From: Chlorokybus atmophyticus
Lineage: Eukaryota; Streptophyta; Chlorokybophyceae; Chlorokybales; Chlorokybaceae
Length of the DNA stretch: 64,000 bases
Reading direction: 5' to 3'
Assembly (NCBI GenBank): GCA_009103225.1
Contig: RHPI01001737.1
Coordinates: 968,540 to 1,032,539, forward strand
The notes under the pieces are model-generated. The model made no database searches, had not been told where the DNA came from, and saw only the letters and a list, made by a program, of their open reading frames with translations. The translations under genes and the position numbers were made by a program. Positions within the stretch are counted from its first letter, which is position 1; each line of letters opens with the position of its first letter. Shown here in pieces: positions 10,852 to 22,205 of the stretch.

Positions 10852-12230
10852 GGTCTTTAAGCCTGACAGGGGTTCGCTTGGCGGCTGCAAACTGGTTCGC
10901 AGAGAAGGGCAACCTTGGCAAGGCCTGTGCAGGGCCACTTATGAGTCGAGCATGAGAAGGCTCTCAGGCCACCATCACCCTTGCTGGTTGTGGCAAAACT
11001 GCGTACCAAATGTTGCAGCTTGCAGACAAGCCGCATCAGCTTGTCTTGCTCACGTGCGTCTCTCCAGCCCCGTTTGCAGCCATGCTGAGGAGATTGGCTC
11101 CACAGACGGTAATCACTGAAAAGACAAGAAACAGTTTCGAGATGTATGCCACGGTGTAGCCAATGACGACAGTACAGCAACTTGTAACTCAAGTTCACCA
11201 GTGTTGACTGAGCCTGATCCTTGCAACAAACCCTTGTACAACCGCTGCCAATAAAGACACAGTCCTACATGTCTGAGGTACTGGCAATGCCGTAGTTGTT
11301 TTGAGTTCGCAGGGCCTGATTTGCGCAATTATCGCTCACGCCACAAGAAGGACAGGCTAAGACAGGTTAGGGCCAACTCTCACCTGGCAGCATCAGAGTT
11401 TCCGCAGCCGCAGCCGCAGCTTGCCGACCGTCCTGTCCCTTACACCACCACCCCAATGCACTGCACAGCGGGGTTCTTTCGCAGACGGCACAAGCTCGCA
11501 TACAACTTCGAGCGACGGACGGAAATAGCATAAGCAGCCACGTCGCCGGGCGCCTTCACCACGTTTTCCTCCACCTCCTCCTGCACGCCGGCCGCCGCCG
11601 CGCCCAAACCCTAACGCCGCACAGTAGGGCATTTCCAGCATAAAGTCGCGCACCTATTGCCCAAGGTAAAAACTTATCAACAACTTGGTGCGAACTTGTT
11701 GCTCTCCGCTGGCAGGCTGCACACATCGCAGAACGGACGGCGTTCGAAACTCCCGCTTCGGCAGCGGACTTTAGCCGGCGTGGTTAACCGTTTTTCCGCG
11801 CTATGCGGCACGACATCTGTCGCTGCCCCATTATTAAAGCAGACAACCTGTGGGGAAAAAGCTGCGGAATCATGTTGCAAACAATTCTACCAATAAGGTG
11901 CTCGCGGCTACGGCAGCAAGTCCGTGCGCCGACACTTACCGGACTTTTGCTGCCGTCTGCTCCTGTCTAGCAGGGACTACTGGCCGGCTGAAGCAAGCAG
12001 TTACCGGATGTTGTCTTCGCTCGACCGGAGGAAGCGGAAGACATTTTCTGCAATGTGCGAGCCCACTTCAAAACATGCCTTTCCTCATGAATGTAGGGCT
12101 CTCATGACACTTTACGCCTCCAATATACCTGGAAAGAGGGCGCGATGATTGGAAAATTTGCGCGCTGCTTGCCTAGCGAGGTGCGATATTCGCGGCGGTA
12201 AGTGCCTTTCAGCAAAATATCCTCCACAGT
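10852..12230. other. no supported gene
   Basis: Several short open frames exist on both strands (for example 11393-11653 minus, Gly/Arg-rich) but none shows a known motif or a chain of plausible exons. The part just above 10851 must hold the phosphatase promoter. Confidence 0.55.
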
Positions 12231-12310
12231 GGTACCATTTAACTGCCAATAATGCTGGCAAGAGGTACCAGTAGGTACCTGTTGGTACGACCTGCACCGA
12301 TGGTACTGGC
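12231..12310. repeat. cluster of GGTACC/GGTAC palindromic motifs
   Basis: GGTACCA, GGTACCAG, GGTACCTG, GGTACG and GGTACTGG occur within 80 bp. It resembles the GTACCAT cluster at 16335-16440 and, more loosely, the GGACC/GGTCC arrays at 23.7 and 28.4 kb. Confidence 0.6.
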
Positions 12311-12410
12311 AGGCTATGGTGGCCACTGGCAACAGTATGGCATAGCAATGACAAGACAGCTGCACAGACTGTGCAGGCTTCAGCATAGAGCACTACAACG
12401 AATGTGATAT

Positions 12411-12675
12411 CGTGCATCACGACGACGTGTGGGTAACTAGGGGTGCGGCTGGTCGGGCCGGCCGGCGGGCCGGCATTAGGGCACACAAACACATCACACG
12501 CGCCAGGGCCATCAGTAGCCATCACCTACGGCACCCGCGACAGCCGGCCTGCGCGGTATGCGCGGCCCGCCTGCCTCTCATTGGGTTGGCGGTGACTATC
12601 GCCCGTTCGGTCAGTCCTAAACAGATCTTGACCGTCCAAAGCACATCCCTGCGTCATGCAACTGCTCAAAATATA
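12411..12675 (-). repeat. R2 dispersed repeat, copy 1 (minus)
   Basis: The reverse complement resembles 33330-33560 and 42510-42735. All three share TTTGGACGGTC or a close variant, a GCCCAGYCA-GAG-GGCAGGC-type core, CGCGCAG, GTCGCGGGTGCC, and a terminal GCCGGCC palindrome followed by CAGCCGCA. No protein is encoded. Its nature (terminal part of a DNA transposon, SINE or satellite monomer) is unknown. Confidence 0.7.
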
Positions 12676-13002
12676 TGCGAATATAACAAAAAAGAAAAAC
12701 ACAACATGGCGCACATATAGCGGCATGTTGTTAATCTGGCCCATAGTTGATATCGATGATATGGGCATGTAACACACTTATTAGGGTAGTAAATTAAGCA
12801 GTAACGTTCCTGCCATAGTACGTGCAGAGATTTTTAATAAATAACGCAGAGGTTAGCATTCGTAAAATAATGCTAACTTGAATCACCTCGATTAAATTTT
12901 TAAATTCATGTATGATCAAATGGTGGCCTAATGACGCAAATTCTTATTTAAATCAATTCTTAACATTAAAGTGATTACAAGAATTTGATCAAGTGCGATT
13001 TT

Positions 13003-13295
13003 AATGGTGACAACCGCCGTTACTAAAAACGGCAAAAGAGATGCTTATTATTGCAAAGATATGCCAAAACATCTTCATAGCATCTCTGCGGGAACCATCC
13101 CCAAACATGGACAACAAATCGCTAGCGTATCGGGCAACTTTATGACAGTTAGCGGTTTGAACGAGCGCGTTTTGGAGGGTACGAGGTTTGGGCCCCATAC
13201 CCCAAACATCTGCCGCCGTCAGTAACAATCACTTTAACAGCTTCACATACTGCTACTTAACATTAATGGACCATACACTACAGTTATAGACCGGC
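13003..13295 (-). repeat. R1 dispersed repeat, copy A (minus), left arm of an inverted pair
   Basis: Read on the minus strand it shows the R1 landmarks: GGCGGCA-ATGTTTGGGGTATGGG, ACCTCGTAC, AAAACGCGCTCGTT, AACCGCTAACTG, and a tail with TTTGCAAT and AACGGCGGTTGTCACC. It is an inverted copy of 13412-13735; the arms are separated by about 115 bp. Confidence 0.78.
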
Positions 13296-13411
13296 AAACA
13301 TGGTCGTCAGCCGAATAAAAAGCGCTCCCATAAATGGCTTTGAGGAGCTAATGTGGCTCTTTTTTGGTTCTCGGCTCAACAAGTGATTCGGTTGAAAACG
13401 ATATCTAATGA

Positions 13412-13735
13412 CGCATAACTGTAGCGTACAGTCAATTAGTGCTAAGTAGAAGTAAGTGAAGCTATTAAAATGCTGGTGATTGATGGCGGCATGTGCTTGG
13501 GGTATGGCTCGCCCCGACCTCGTACCTTCGAAAACGCGCGCGTTTTAACCGCTAACTGCTATCAAGTTGGCGCCGAAACCGCATTGAGGTACGACTCGCC
13601 GTTCGAAAGGCGTTGCCGCAAAAATGGCTTCGAGATATTATTAAGCATCTTTGCAATGACTGCCATGTCCAGTGCCATTTTAGGCAATGGCGGTTATACC
13701 GTTGTGATGCCCGTTTATCATACAAACGTTTGACC
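13412..13735 (+). repeat. R1 dispersed repeat, copy B (plus), right arm of an inverted pair
   Basis: It starts near ACTGTAGCGTACAGTCAATTAG and carries GGCGGCATGTGCTTGGGG, CCGACCTCGTAC, CGCGCGTTTTAACCGCTAACTG, and TAAGCATCTTTGCAATGAC. Related copies are at 13003-13295 (inverted), 31795-32080, and 33630-33755 plus 41913-42075. Confidence 0.8.
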
Positions 13736-13737
13736 AA

Positions 13738-14372
13738 ATGGTGCAGCAGCCATCAGTTATGCTAAGTGGCCAGCTCGCCTCATGGGACCACTTCAATGCG
13801 CCAACGGATGGTAATTGCTTCTACCATTGTGTGTTTCACGCGAGGCCCTCTATAGGGCAAAGTGTCTTAAATAATCACAAGCGCCTCAGCCCGAGCAGAT
13901 TTTGTTGGATTTTGGGCCATGCTGGACACCTGAACGACGACGGCCTGGGGGACACCTCCGCAAAATCACCGCCAAGGCTGTCGATGCAGGCGTGGCGAGC
14001 AGAATCCTAGACTTCTGCAGAGCTACTGGTGCCGCGGGAGAGATGGCGCAGTGTTACGACGAACTGCCTGCGATCATATTGGCTGATGTCAATTGCAACA
14101 TTGACATAGCCATGGCCAAGGTGCTATATATCGTGCGGATAAAATGTGTACGTGAAGCACCTGCGGATGACCATGTTTGCCCACAAGCTGGGCTTGTTGA
14201 TTGGCTGCGTGACCGTTCAGCGCGCGCATGGGGAGTGGGTGCCATGGCCCGGTAGCTCAGTTTGGGTTGGAAATAAAGAAGCCCCCAACTCACTCCTGAT
14301 GGTGGGCAACACTGTTGCTGAAGAGCCAAAAGCACACTTTTGGCTCCTCAAGCCTGCAAGCAACAAACAATA
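13738..14372 (+). pseudogene. OTU-like cysteine protease relic
   Basis: The first 90-codon frame has APTDGNCFYHCVFHA, which fits the OTU catalytic block (Asp-Gly-Asn-Cys, with Cys the nucleophile). Reading then needs a second frame at 13902-14255 and returns to the first at 14146-14372, where WVGNKEAPNSLLMV and KAHFWLLK fit the C-terminal OTU strand with the catalytic His. At least two frame changes with no obvious introns make it a pseudogene or a badly decayed copy. OTU enzymes cleave ubiquitin-like linkages and are also carried by several viruses and transposons. It directly abuts R1 copy B, so an element-borne origin is possible. Confidence 0.5.
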
Positions 14373-15277
14373 GTTGTGGCCTATGCATAAAATGCCACCG
14401 GAGGTAATAGACCTGATCGGAGAGTGGCGGAATGGCGTTGCCAATCCCCCACTACCACCAACTACTCGTTAGGGTGCTGCATCAACGCCTTAGGCCTCGC
14501 CTTCGTGTGCTAGGCAAGAAGTAGCCGACTATTCAGCACATCCTGCCTCCCCTCAACCACAGCCACATGCTTGCAATAACAATTCAGCACCCTTCCTGCC
14601 GCGGGAACTTACTTGCTACCGCACTTTGACCATTCACAGGCATCTCTATCAAAAAGCAGCGTTAGCTCGCCCTCTCCCTGTAAGCTTGCCACATTAACCG
14701 CAGCCTGTCTTGTTGGTAAAGGGATTGATCGAGGTGTCCTAAAAATTGCGCTAAAAAACTAGATTTGCATGCTCGACCTCATGGCGCAACATGAGGTCGT
14801 GGAGGAACGGGAGGCAAGCAACAAGCGCAAGGCTGTGGAGCAAGAAGATAACGCCTTACCTCCTTTAAGTGACAGAGCCACAGAGAGCGCCTGCCAGGAT
14901 GTGCAGGCCGACCACAAAATAGAGAAGATGTTGTTGGAACAAGGGACGCTGACAGAACCAAAAAAGCAAAGGTGAGGCATCGTTATAATGTAGTTAAAAG
15001 AAGCTTAGCGCCTTAAAGCCTCACTGGGGCTAACTATGTGTCCTGAGTAGGCACAGGCGGGTTTGTAGCGTCATGTGGCTGCTCATCATCGTCCGGAGAG
15101 CCAGCCGGCGCGGCATGAGCTGCCTAACCACCGACGCGCAGATGCTTTGAGGGGCTGACTCGTAGTGCAAAAGAGTTGATTGCCCTACAATATGCCCTAG
15201 ACGCATTGCATCACCGCATGCGGCATGCCTTGAGGTAAGTGACGTAAGTATGCAATGAGTGGGAGCAAACGCGGAGA
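14373..15277. other. no recognised gene; small charged ORF inside
   Basis: A 68-codon plus-strand frame at 14769-14975 is rich in Glu, Lys and Gln and ends in EPKKQR; no homology can be named. The rest shows nothing I can support. Confidence 0.5.
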
Positions 15278-15826
15278 GTGCGGTCTAAACAGCCCTTTGG
15301 GGATTGGCCGTGGTTGAAACCCAGACACAACATGGCCATCCGTAATATGCTGTTGCCCCTCGCTGTCTTTAATATGATGGTGTTGTTGCTGCCGCAGCAA
15401 CCCGGCAATGTGCAAGAGCTATCCGCGGAGCAGAACTTCGACCTGCAACAGATGTACTTGTTGATGTCGACTGATGCGGGTCGAGATGTGTGCCACTACC
15501 TGAGCAAATATACTGGGTGGCAGGTAAAACCATTCAAGCTGTACTTGGCATGTTTTGGCTGGCAGTGGCCATATGTCATACGGCACGTCGAGCTGATTAT
15601 GTGGAAGCTCGACGAAGATGACGATGTGAGCGAGTACACGAGTGACGACAGCTACGTCGAGGGCCTGGATGGACGCATGCTGGACGAGACCACTAAGACC
15701 AGCATGTGGTGTATGGCGGCAGATGGGCGTCAGGTTATCGAGCAGGCAATGGAGCGTTCTGCTGCGCCAATCAAATCGGAGTCGCTGCACCTGCGACGCG
15801 TTAACAAAGTTTGGTGGCAGAGCTAG
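15278..15826 (+). CDS. orphan ORF of 182 codons, function unknown
   Basis: An uninterrupted frame starts with MRSKQPFGDWPWLKP and contains a hydrophobic stretch (MLLPLAVFNMMVLLLP) that could be one membrane segment. Next come YLSKYTGWQVKPFKLYL, an acidic run (KLDEDDDVSEYTSDD) and a basic end. I do not recognise a family. The frame may be one exon of a larger gene. It lies in decaying accessory DNA between the OTU relic and the methyltransferase relic, so it could belong to the same element. Confidence 0.35.
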   Translation: MRSKQPFGDWPWLKPRHNMAIRNMLLPLAVFNMMVLLLPQQPGNVQELSAEQNFDLQQMYLLMSTDAGRDVCHYLSKYTGWQVKPFKLYLACFGWQWPYVIRHVELIMWKLDEDDDVSEYTSDDSYVEGLDGRMLDETTKTSMWCMAADGRQVIEQAMERSAAPIKSESLHLRRVNKVWWQS

Positions 15827-16937
15827 CTTGCACACCCGCGTGCACCATGCGTGCTGAATTATCGCATTGAAGAGCCACCCACCCCAGCGGATAAAGAGAC
15901 GCCCTGTTGCAAGCAAGCGGAGTGCCATGTCTGCATCATATCACAGCAGCGAAATGCGGCAAATAAATCAAAAAACCTACAAGCGTGTCCCTGATGCAAG
16001 CAACCTCACCCATCTTGGTCGCCACGCCTGCTATAAGACGCCAATGTGTCGGCGGTGATTTGGCCCCCGCTTTGATGACAATTGTGCATGTATTGTAGTT
16101 TTGTGTTGAACACTTGTGAACCATGTAGGTACATGTATAGTTGTAGCATGGTGCATGATGCACCCGAGATCTGCTATTGTTAGAGGCACTAGCTAGACAT
16201 GTGCATGATGATTGCTCGGCCCATGAGTCAGTGCATGGCTTGCATACCTTGCTGGTTTTATGCGCGATTAACAGCAACAAACTCGGACGACGCTTTGGGT
16301 TCTATGGAATGACAGCACAGTATTACTCTACGATCATAAAAGTATGGTAGTATCCTTTTACTGTAGTACCAATAATGCATGGAGTACCATCCATGTTGAA
16401 GTAGTACCATGCATGGTATATATATACCGTCCATGGTACTGTGGTGATGCACTTGAAGTGTGACTCATTTAGGGTTCGTAAGCTGGCAACCTTAAATTGA
16501 TGCCCATACCCTAAAGTCTCGCTTGGTTTGTGGGCAGCCGTGCCGATTCATATGTTGCATGATGTCTGCGGCAGCAGTTGAATCCTCTCACCTAGGAGAG
16601 CATGCTTGGTGTGCCCACAATGCAATGCGTACGTATGTGCCAATGATCATAGACAGCAAATGCGAGCACACCTGACCAAGTGCCAGCGAGTGTAGACAGT
16701 GTGCCACGGGTTCACTGCTGCTTGCTGGCATCACACCGCATACAATGTCGACGTGTTTGGCTGCCGCCTCGGCAAAGTGCTGTGCTAGGAACCCGACTTT
16801 TTCCATTGCGTGCAGTGCATGTGCGAATTGTGCTCGCGCTTATGCTTCAAGTGGCGAGGGGAACCCATGCGCTTCTTTACATGGACAACACCGGGACATG
16901 TGGTTAGTGGACAGGTGGTGGATGCTGTGGAGGTAAT
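15827..16937. other. no supported gene; possible upstream part of the methyltransferase-like gene
   Basis: Frames at 16680-16930 may hold decayed upstream coding sequence of the methyltransferase-like gene, but no domain can be named. A palindromic GTACCAT cluster is listed separately. Confidence 0.4.
16335..16440. repeat. cluster of GTACCAT/ATGGTAC half-palindromes
   Basis: GTAGTACCA, GAGTACCATCCATG, AGTAGTACCATGCATGGTA and CCGTCCATGGTACTG follow one another. The centre, TACCATGCATGGTA, is the same ATGCAT-centred palindrome as in the 23.7 and 28.4 kb arrays but with TAC arms instead of GGACC. Confidence 0.65.
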
Positions 16938-17161
16938 TTGGCAGAGTGGACAGCGACGTATCACTGCATGCTATATTGGGCATATGCTTATTTCATGCAT
17001 GTTGAAGCTGTTGTCGCATTCAGAACAGTCTTCCACGGTGTGGGCGTGGGCAGTTTCAATCCCCTGGCCGCTGTAGAGGAGGCAGACTATCGACCGTTGG
17101 ACAGCGCACTGCATCGGCTGCGGATCGCAGTTAAGTTGAGATGCAAGCAGCTGATCGATGT
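16938..17161 (+). pseudogene. methyltransferase-like gene, 5' fragment (upstream of the retrotransposon)
   Basis: The frame ends LRIAVKLRCKQLIDV and breaks exactly at the left LTR. If the retrotransposon and one copy of the 5-bp target duplicate are ignored, the frame continues in phase into 22877 onward, where PLDGEWYAGVVESF follows after one in-frame TAG (22893-22895). The domain identity of this 5' piece is unknown. Confidence 0.55.
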
Positions 17162-17825
17162 TGTGACGGTGCTTGTGCCTTGTCACCTGTGAGTTGGTCC
17201 AGTCAACAACCCTCTCACCAAGACACGGTATTCACACCGAAACCTTGCCCCCTCTGCCAAGCACACGCGCGCCCCGTCACTCGCAATGCACGCGCATGCG
17301 CTCGAAGCTACACACCGACTTGTGTAGCGGTTCGTCACACAAGCAAGCACACACTAGTGGACACACGCTAGCAACCTCTGCTAACCACCACCAAGCTTGC
17401 ACACAAGGAACTAGGGAGCTAAAGGCTGTATTGCACATTGTAGAATGTCGCTTTTATACCTAACAGTCTGCACATGCTACTGTATAGACGATTCCCATGC
17501 TACACAAAACCAGATGCTAAGATGTTAATGCAGAACCTTGTAGTATACTTCTAGACCTTTCTTACGCACCAAAGGTTCCCTCCTGATTAGGTGTTCATAT
17601 GGTCAAGTTATACGACTTGGCGCCAAGCTTTTCCAGAAATGTGGTCGAGCCCTTCTCGACTGGCCCTCCGTTTTCTGGCACCTTCTGGACTGGTCCTGGG
17701 CCCCGGTCGATATCCGCGGCAGACTCATAACTCGCCGATATCTGCCACAAGTCATGAAAACGTGGTGTTCGATAAATGGGCCAAAACAAGTCCTAAAATC
17801 ATGAAACTTTGCCTCAATTGTTACA
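17162..17825 (-). repeat. 3' LTR of chromovirus copy 1
   Basis: Direct repeat of 22206-22871; 664 bp, TGTGAC...TTACA ends. Confidence 0.9.
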
Positions 17826-17829
17826 CTCC

Positions 17830-20800
17830 TCCCCCCTAGGTGAGCTTCGTCCTCGAAGCTCTCGAGGAGTCTTTGGTCGTTGTTGCAAGATATGTTGTGC
17901 ATCTGCCAAGTGCTCCTCCGGTTCCCAAGTGGCTTCATGCATCGGGTAGCCTTTCCACTTCACCAAATATTTGCGCACGTTGCGCACCATCTTCTCGCCC
18001 GATATGTCCTCCACTCCATGTATTCCATATGACCTTTTGTAGCCAATACAGGCGGTGGACGCAATGGTGGCTCTCCTCGATATGATTTCCACAGGGATAT
18101 GTGAAAGACAGGGTGGATGTGCATAGAGCCGGGCTGTTGCAACTTGTACGCCACCTCTGAAACCACTTTGCTGACTTGAAATGGCCTAAGCCAGCGCTCA
18201 CATAACTTGCGAACTTCAGCACGCACCTATAAGTTCCTCGTAGAAAGCAATACCATGTCGCCTTCTTGAAATGTGACATGTCGGCGATGCACGTCTGCGT
18301 ACTGTTTTTGCCTATTTTGTGCCACCAATACGCCTCTCTTGCTGCCTTGTTGATGTCCGCACACGTTGTAAAGAATTGCTTACAGCTTCCACATCAACGT
18401 CACTTCATCGCGGTGTCCATGCCGTCAGCGGTGTCAGCGAGTGTTGGCCGTAGTTTATGAAAAAGGGGGTGACACCCGTGCTTGCATTGGTGTGGTTGTT
18501 GATGACAAATTCCACCACTTTCAGCAACTCCGCCCAATTGTCTTGCCGTGCATTTACGTAGCAGCGCAACATATCTTCAATCACACGGTTGGCTCACTCT
18601 GTTTGGCCATCAGTTTGCAGGTGGAAAGCCGTGTTAAACTTCAAGGTGATACCCAGTGCACTATGCAGCGCCTCCCAAAACTTACTCGTGAAGCGGAGAT
18701 CACGATCGCTCACAATGCTTCGTGGTAGTCTGTTGGAAAGAAAGACATGCTTCATAAACAACACGCTTGCTGCCTATGGTGCCGTGCAAGACTCACAGCA
18801 CGGTGCCAAGTGTGCCATTTTGCGAGTTTTGGCTACGAGCACGAGTATTGCGTTGTACCCTCCCGTTGTCGTTGGCAGCCCTGTAATAAAGTCCATAGTA
18901 ACTTGCTCCCACTTGGACAATGGCACGGGAAGAGGTTGTAGCAACCCACCTGGCTTTTTGTTGTCTCTGGTTCAGATGTGGTTGTGTCTGTAAGTACCTC
19001 AATGGGGAATCGTCCGTCTCCAGCACGAACCTTTTGCCCTCAAGAAAGCATCGCCATTGTCGCAGCGCCATCATTTGCGCCAATGGCTCCTTCTCGTGCA
19101 CAGGGTAGCTCAGTTCTACTCCAATCAGTTTCTTACTAAAGAACGCTGCAGGTTGAAGACCCATGCCTTGGTCTTGCTGTAACCTAGCTCCCACAGCTGT
19201 ATCGGATGCGTCACAAGCCAAAATAAAGGGTTTGTTTATGTCGCGGTGAGCCAAGATGGGTGCCTCTGTCAACGCCTTCTTCAACGCAGTAAATGCATGC
19301 TCTTCCTTTGCAGACCAGCTTCAAGACTTCCCTTTCTTGAGTAGGGTGGTCAAAGGGGCCGCAATGCGCGAAACTCCCGTGATAAACTTGCAATAATACC
19401 CCGCAAGCCCTAAGAACGATATTACCTCCTTCACATTGGTCGAGGCAGACTATTCGCGCACCACTTGCACTTTGTTGAGGTCCGGTTTGATCCCTTCGTG
19501 TGACACAATGTGGCCCAGGTACTCTACCTCGCGTAGCAAAAACTTGCACTTCTATAGCTAAGCATACAACTTGTGCTCGTGTAAACGTTGCAGCACGTGC
19601 CGTAGAAGACTCACATGCTCGTCCTTCTTCTTCGGGTACACTAGAATGTCGCCGAGGTACACGGGGACTCCCTTACCCAGCAAGTCAGCCAAAAGGCTGT
19701 TCACCAATGTCTGAAATGTCGCTGGCGCGTTCGTAAGCCCAAACGACATCACCAACCACTCATAATGTCCATAGCGCGTGTTGAACGCTGTCTTCTCCAC
19801 GTCCTCAGGTGCGATGCGGATCTGATGATAACCTCCAGCAAGATCAAGTGTGGTAAAGTACTGCGCACCTTGTAGCTGCTCCAGCAACTCGTCAATACGC
19901 GGTAGTGGAAAGCAGTTTTTTTTGTAATGGTATTAAGCGCTCGGTAATTAATGCACATACGCAGACTCCCGTTTTTCTTTGGCACGCACACACCAGTATT
20001 GGTGCACCATAAGGTGACTTACTTGGCCGGATGTAACCTCTCTGTAAAAGATCCGCTATCTGCTTCTTGGCCTCCTCCAACTGCAGAGGTGACAACTTAT
20101 ATACAGGCCTGTAGGGTGGCTTGTGCACGCCCTCATTCAACTCCACACGATGATTAACGCCGTGAGGGTGGCAGACCAGCTGGAAGTCCGTCCACCATGA
20201 TTTCTTAGTAGTCCTAAACAAGTTTGCACACCTTGGGGTCCATCGTAGCTGTCTCAGTGCAGTCACTCAGATTCGGTGCTGACTTTAATGTACTTTAACG
20301 CACCACGCACAACCATGCAGCCTTCGCTTTTTGTGGGGATAGCGGCCTCTCCAATTGCACATAGAAAACTTGAATAATGCTAATCCCACCTGATTGCGCG
20401 TGCCGTACCTTTCCGGTGCTTGTGTCCCCTTGCAGGTGCCCAACACACGTGCGCATACTTGCCTTAGCGACGTCCGACGCAGCTATGACAAAGCCTTTCT
20501 TGCTTTCCTCGCAAGAGTGGTCTTGCACTGCGATGGAGCACGCGCGTAGACCTTGATTGGACTCTCCATCATTTCCTTTAATGGTGAGCACACGCTTTCT
20601 CCAATTGATAGATGGTTTATGTTGCCACAACCACGGTAGTCTCAAAAGTCCATCAAACCCGTTCCGTAGGGTGACGCAGCAAAAACGCATATTCTCCTTC
20701 AACTTCCCCATGTGAACACACAACTCCTTGGTTAATAACGCAGCACCGGTACCTCCAGAGGGTGGTTCCCCATCAGCAACTTTCACTTCTCCTCCTTGTA

Positions 20801-22165
20801 ATGGTGAAAGCCAACCGTAGCGCCGTGCAACCTCCTTACTCGTGAAGTTGCTGTTTGATCCACTATCAACCATAAGGTTGCACTCCCTCCATTGTCCGAG
20901 GTCATCGTAAATGCGTGCTAGAAGCCCAATGTACTTTGTTGCCTCCTCGCTTGCATCACTTACCACCATGGGCGTGTTCATAGCCACCTCCATTTTCTTC
21001 CTTGGTTGTTGCGATGTCACAATCTCCATTTGTGCGTGAGGCTCCCCCTCATCCCCAGTAGCCTCCTTATCTACTAAGGCGAGTTGTTTCCCTGATCCTC
21101 CACGCCATCTTCCTCCATTGCGTTGATGCGTCGTGCGCGATATGTGTTGCCAGCTAATGTAGACGTTTGCGTGCGCCGTTTCGAGCAATTAATCGCCAAA
21201 TGTTCTGTCGAACCACACATGTAGCACTAACGCACGCTGCTACCTGCCTCACCATGTCTACCGTGCTTCGCCACGCCGTTTCGCGTGTGTACGGCACCCA
21301 CCTCCATTGGTGATGGTCCAAATCAGCTCCACCTTCCTTTGCAAGTTGTCAACTTGGTTCCCTTCATGTCCATGCAAGTTGAAAGCTTCCCCTAGGGTGA
21401 TCACCACGCTCTTGCTTGCTCCCACGCCTCTAGTCAGCGTTTGTTGCAGAAGACTTGAAGTACAACGCGTCGAGACGCTTCGCGATGCGTATAGCTTCCG
21501 CCAAAAGCTTTAGGGTCCCGTAGCTCCACTTCTTTGCGTCAAAAAGCTTTCAAACCACGTGTACCTGTCCAACTGCTCTTCCTTGGTCATGTTGGGTATG
21601 GACATCAACAAACGCTGAACGTAGCCGTGTACGCCGTGACCGACCCCGTTTGCATAAGGGCTGCAATTTTATCGCGTGCGGCCTTCACACCCTCCACGGG
21701 AACAAACTGATGCCTGATCTCCAGAGCCAACTCTTCCATGGTGGTCAATGGTAGCGCCAACCCATTTGCAACACGCGTACAACGATGTCTCCACCATACA
21801 AGTGCTGCACCTTCAAGCAATGTCACTGCAACCACCACGTGCGGATGCGTGGGCACCTCCGTGAGCTTCAACCGAACTGATTCTTGAAAAGTCCATTCGT
21901 CTACTGCATCTCCATCATGTTAACCCGTGAATGGCTTGGGCTTTGGAACCTTCACATGCACGCGCAAGCTTGATGCCATGGGAACTTGTACACGCGCCAT
22001 CGCATGCTCATACGCCTTGCGTTGTGCTTGTGCCGCCGCTTGAGTGTGATGAAGCTCTTCCCTCAATGCTAAGATGGCAGCTTGAAGCTCTTCCATGTGA
22101 GCATCCTCCATCTCCACTAACACACTACACTCCGCTTCCAAATGAAACGTATAAACGCCCACACA
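17830..22165 (-). pseudogene. gag-pol of chromovirus copy 1, broken
   Basis: Reading the minus strand: gag near 22160-21600 with a coiled-coil part; a CX2CX4HX4C zinc knuckle around 21230-21180 (CYMCGSTEHLAINC); retropepsin-like LMVDSGSNSNF near 20870; reverse transcriptase (PPYRPVYKLSPLQ, VPKKNGSLRMCINYRALN, TTLDLAGGYHQIRI, SFGLTNAPATFQ) at about 20230-19600; RNase H (ILACDASDTAVGARL) near 19210; integrase remnants at 18750-18300; and a chromodomain ([10 protein letters not shown]) near 17985. The polymerase box reads VYLGD where YLDD is expected, so a catalytic Asp is lost. The frame is interrupted many times. This copy cannot make an active polymerase. Confidence 0.88.
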
Positions 22166-22205
22166 CTTCCTCTCTCACCTTCGTAAATCGTGCTCCGGTA
22201 CTAAT

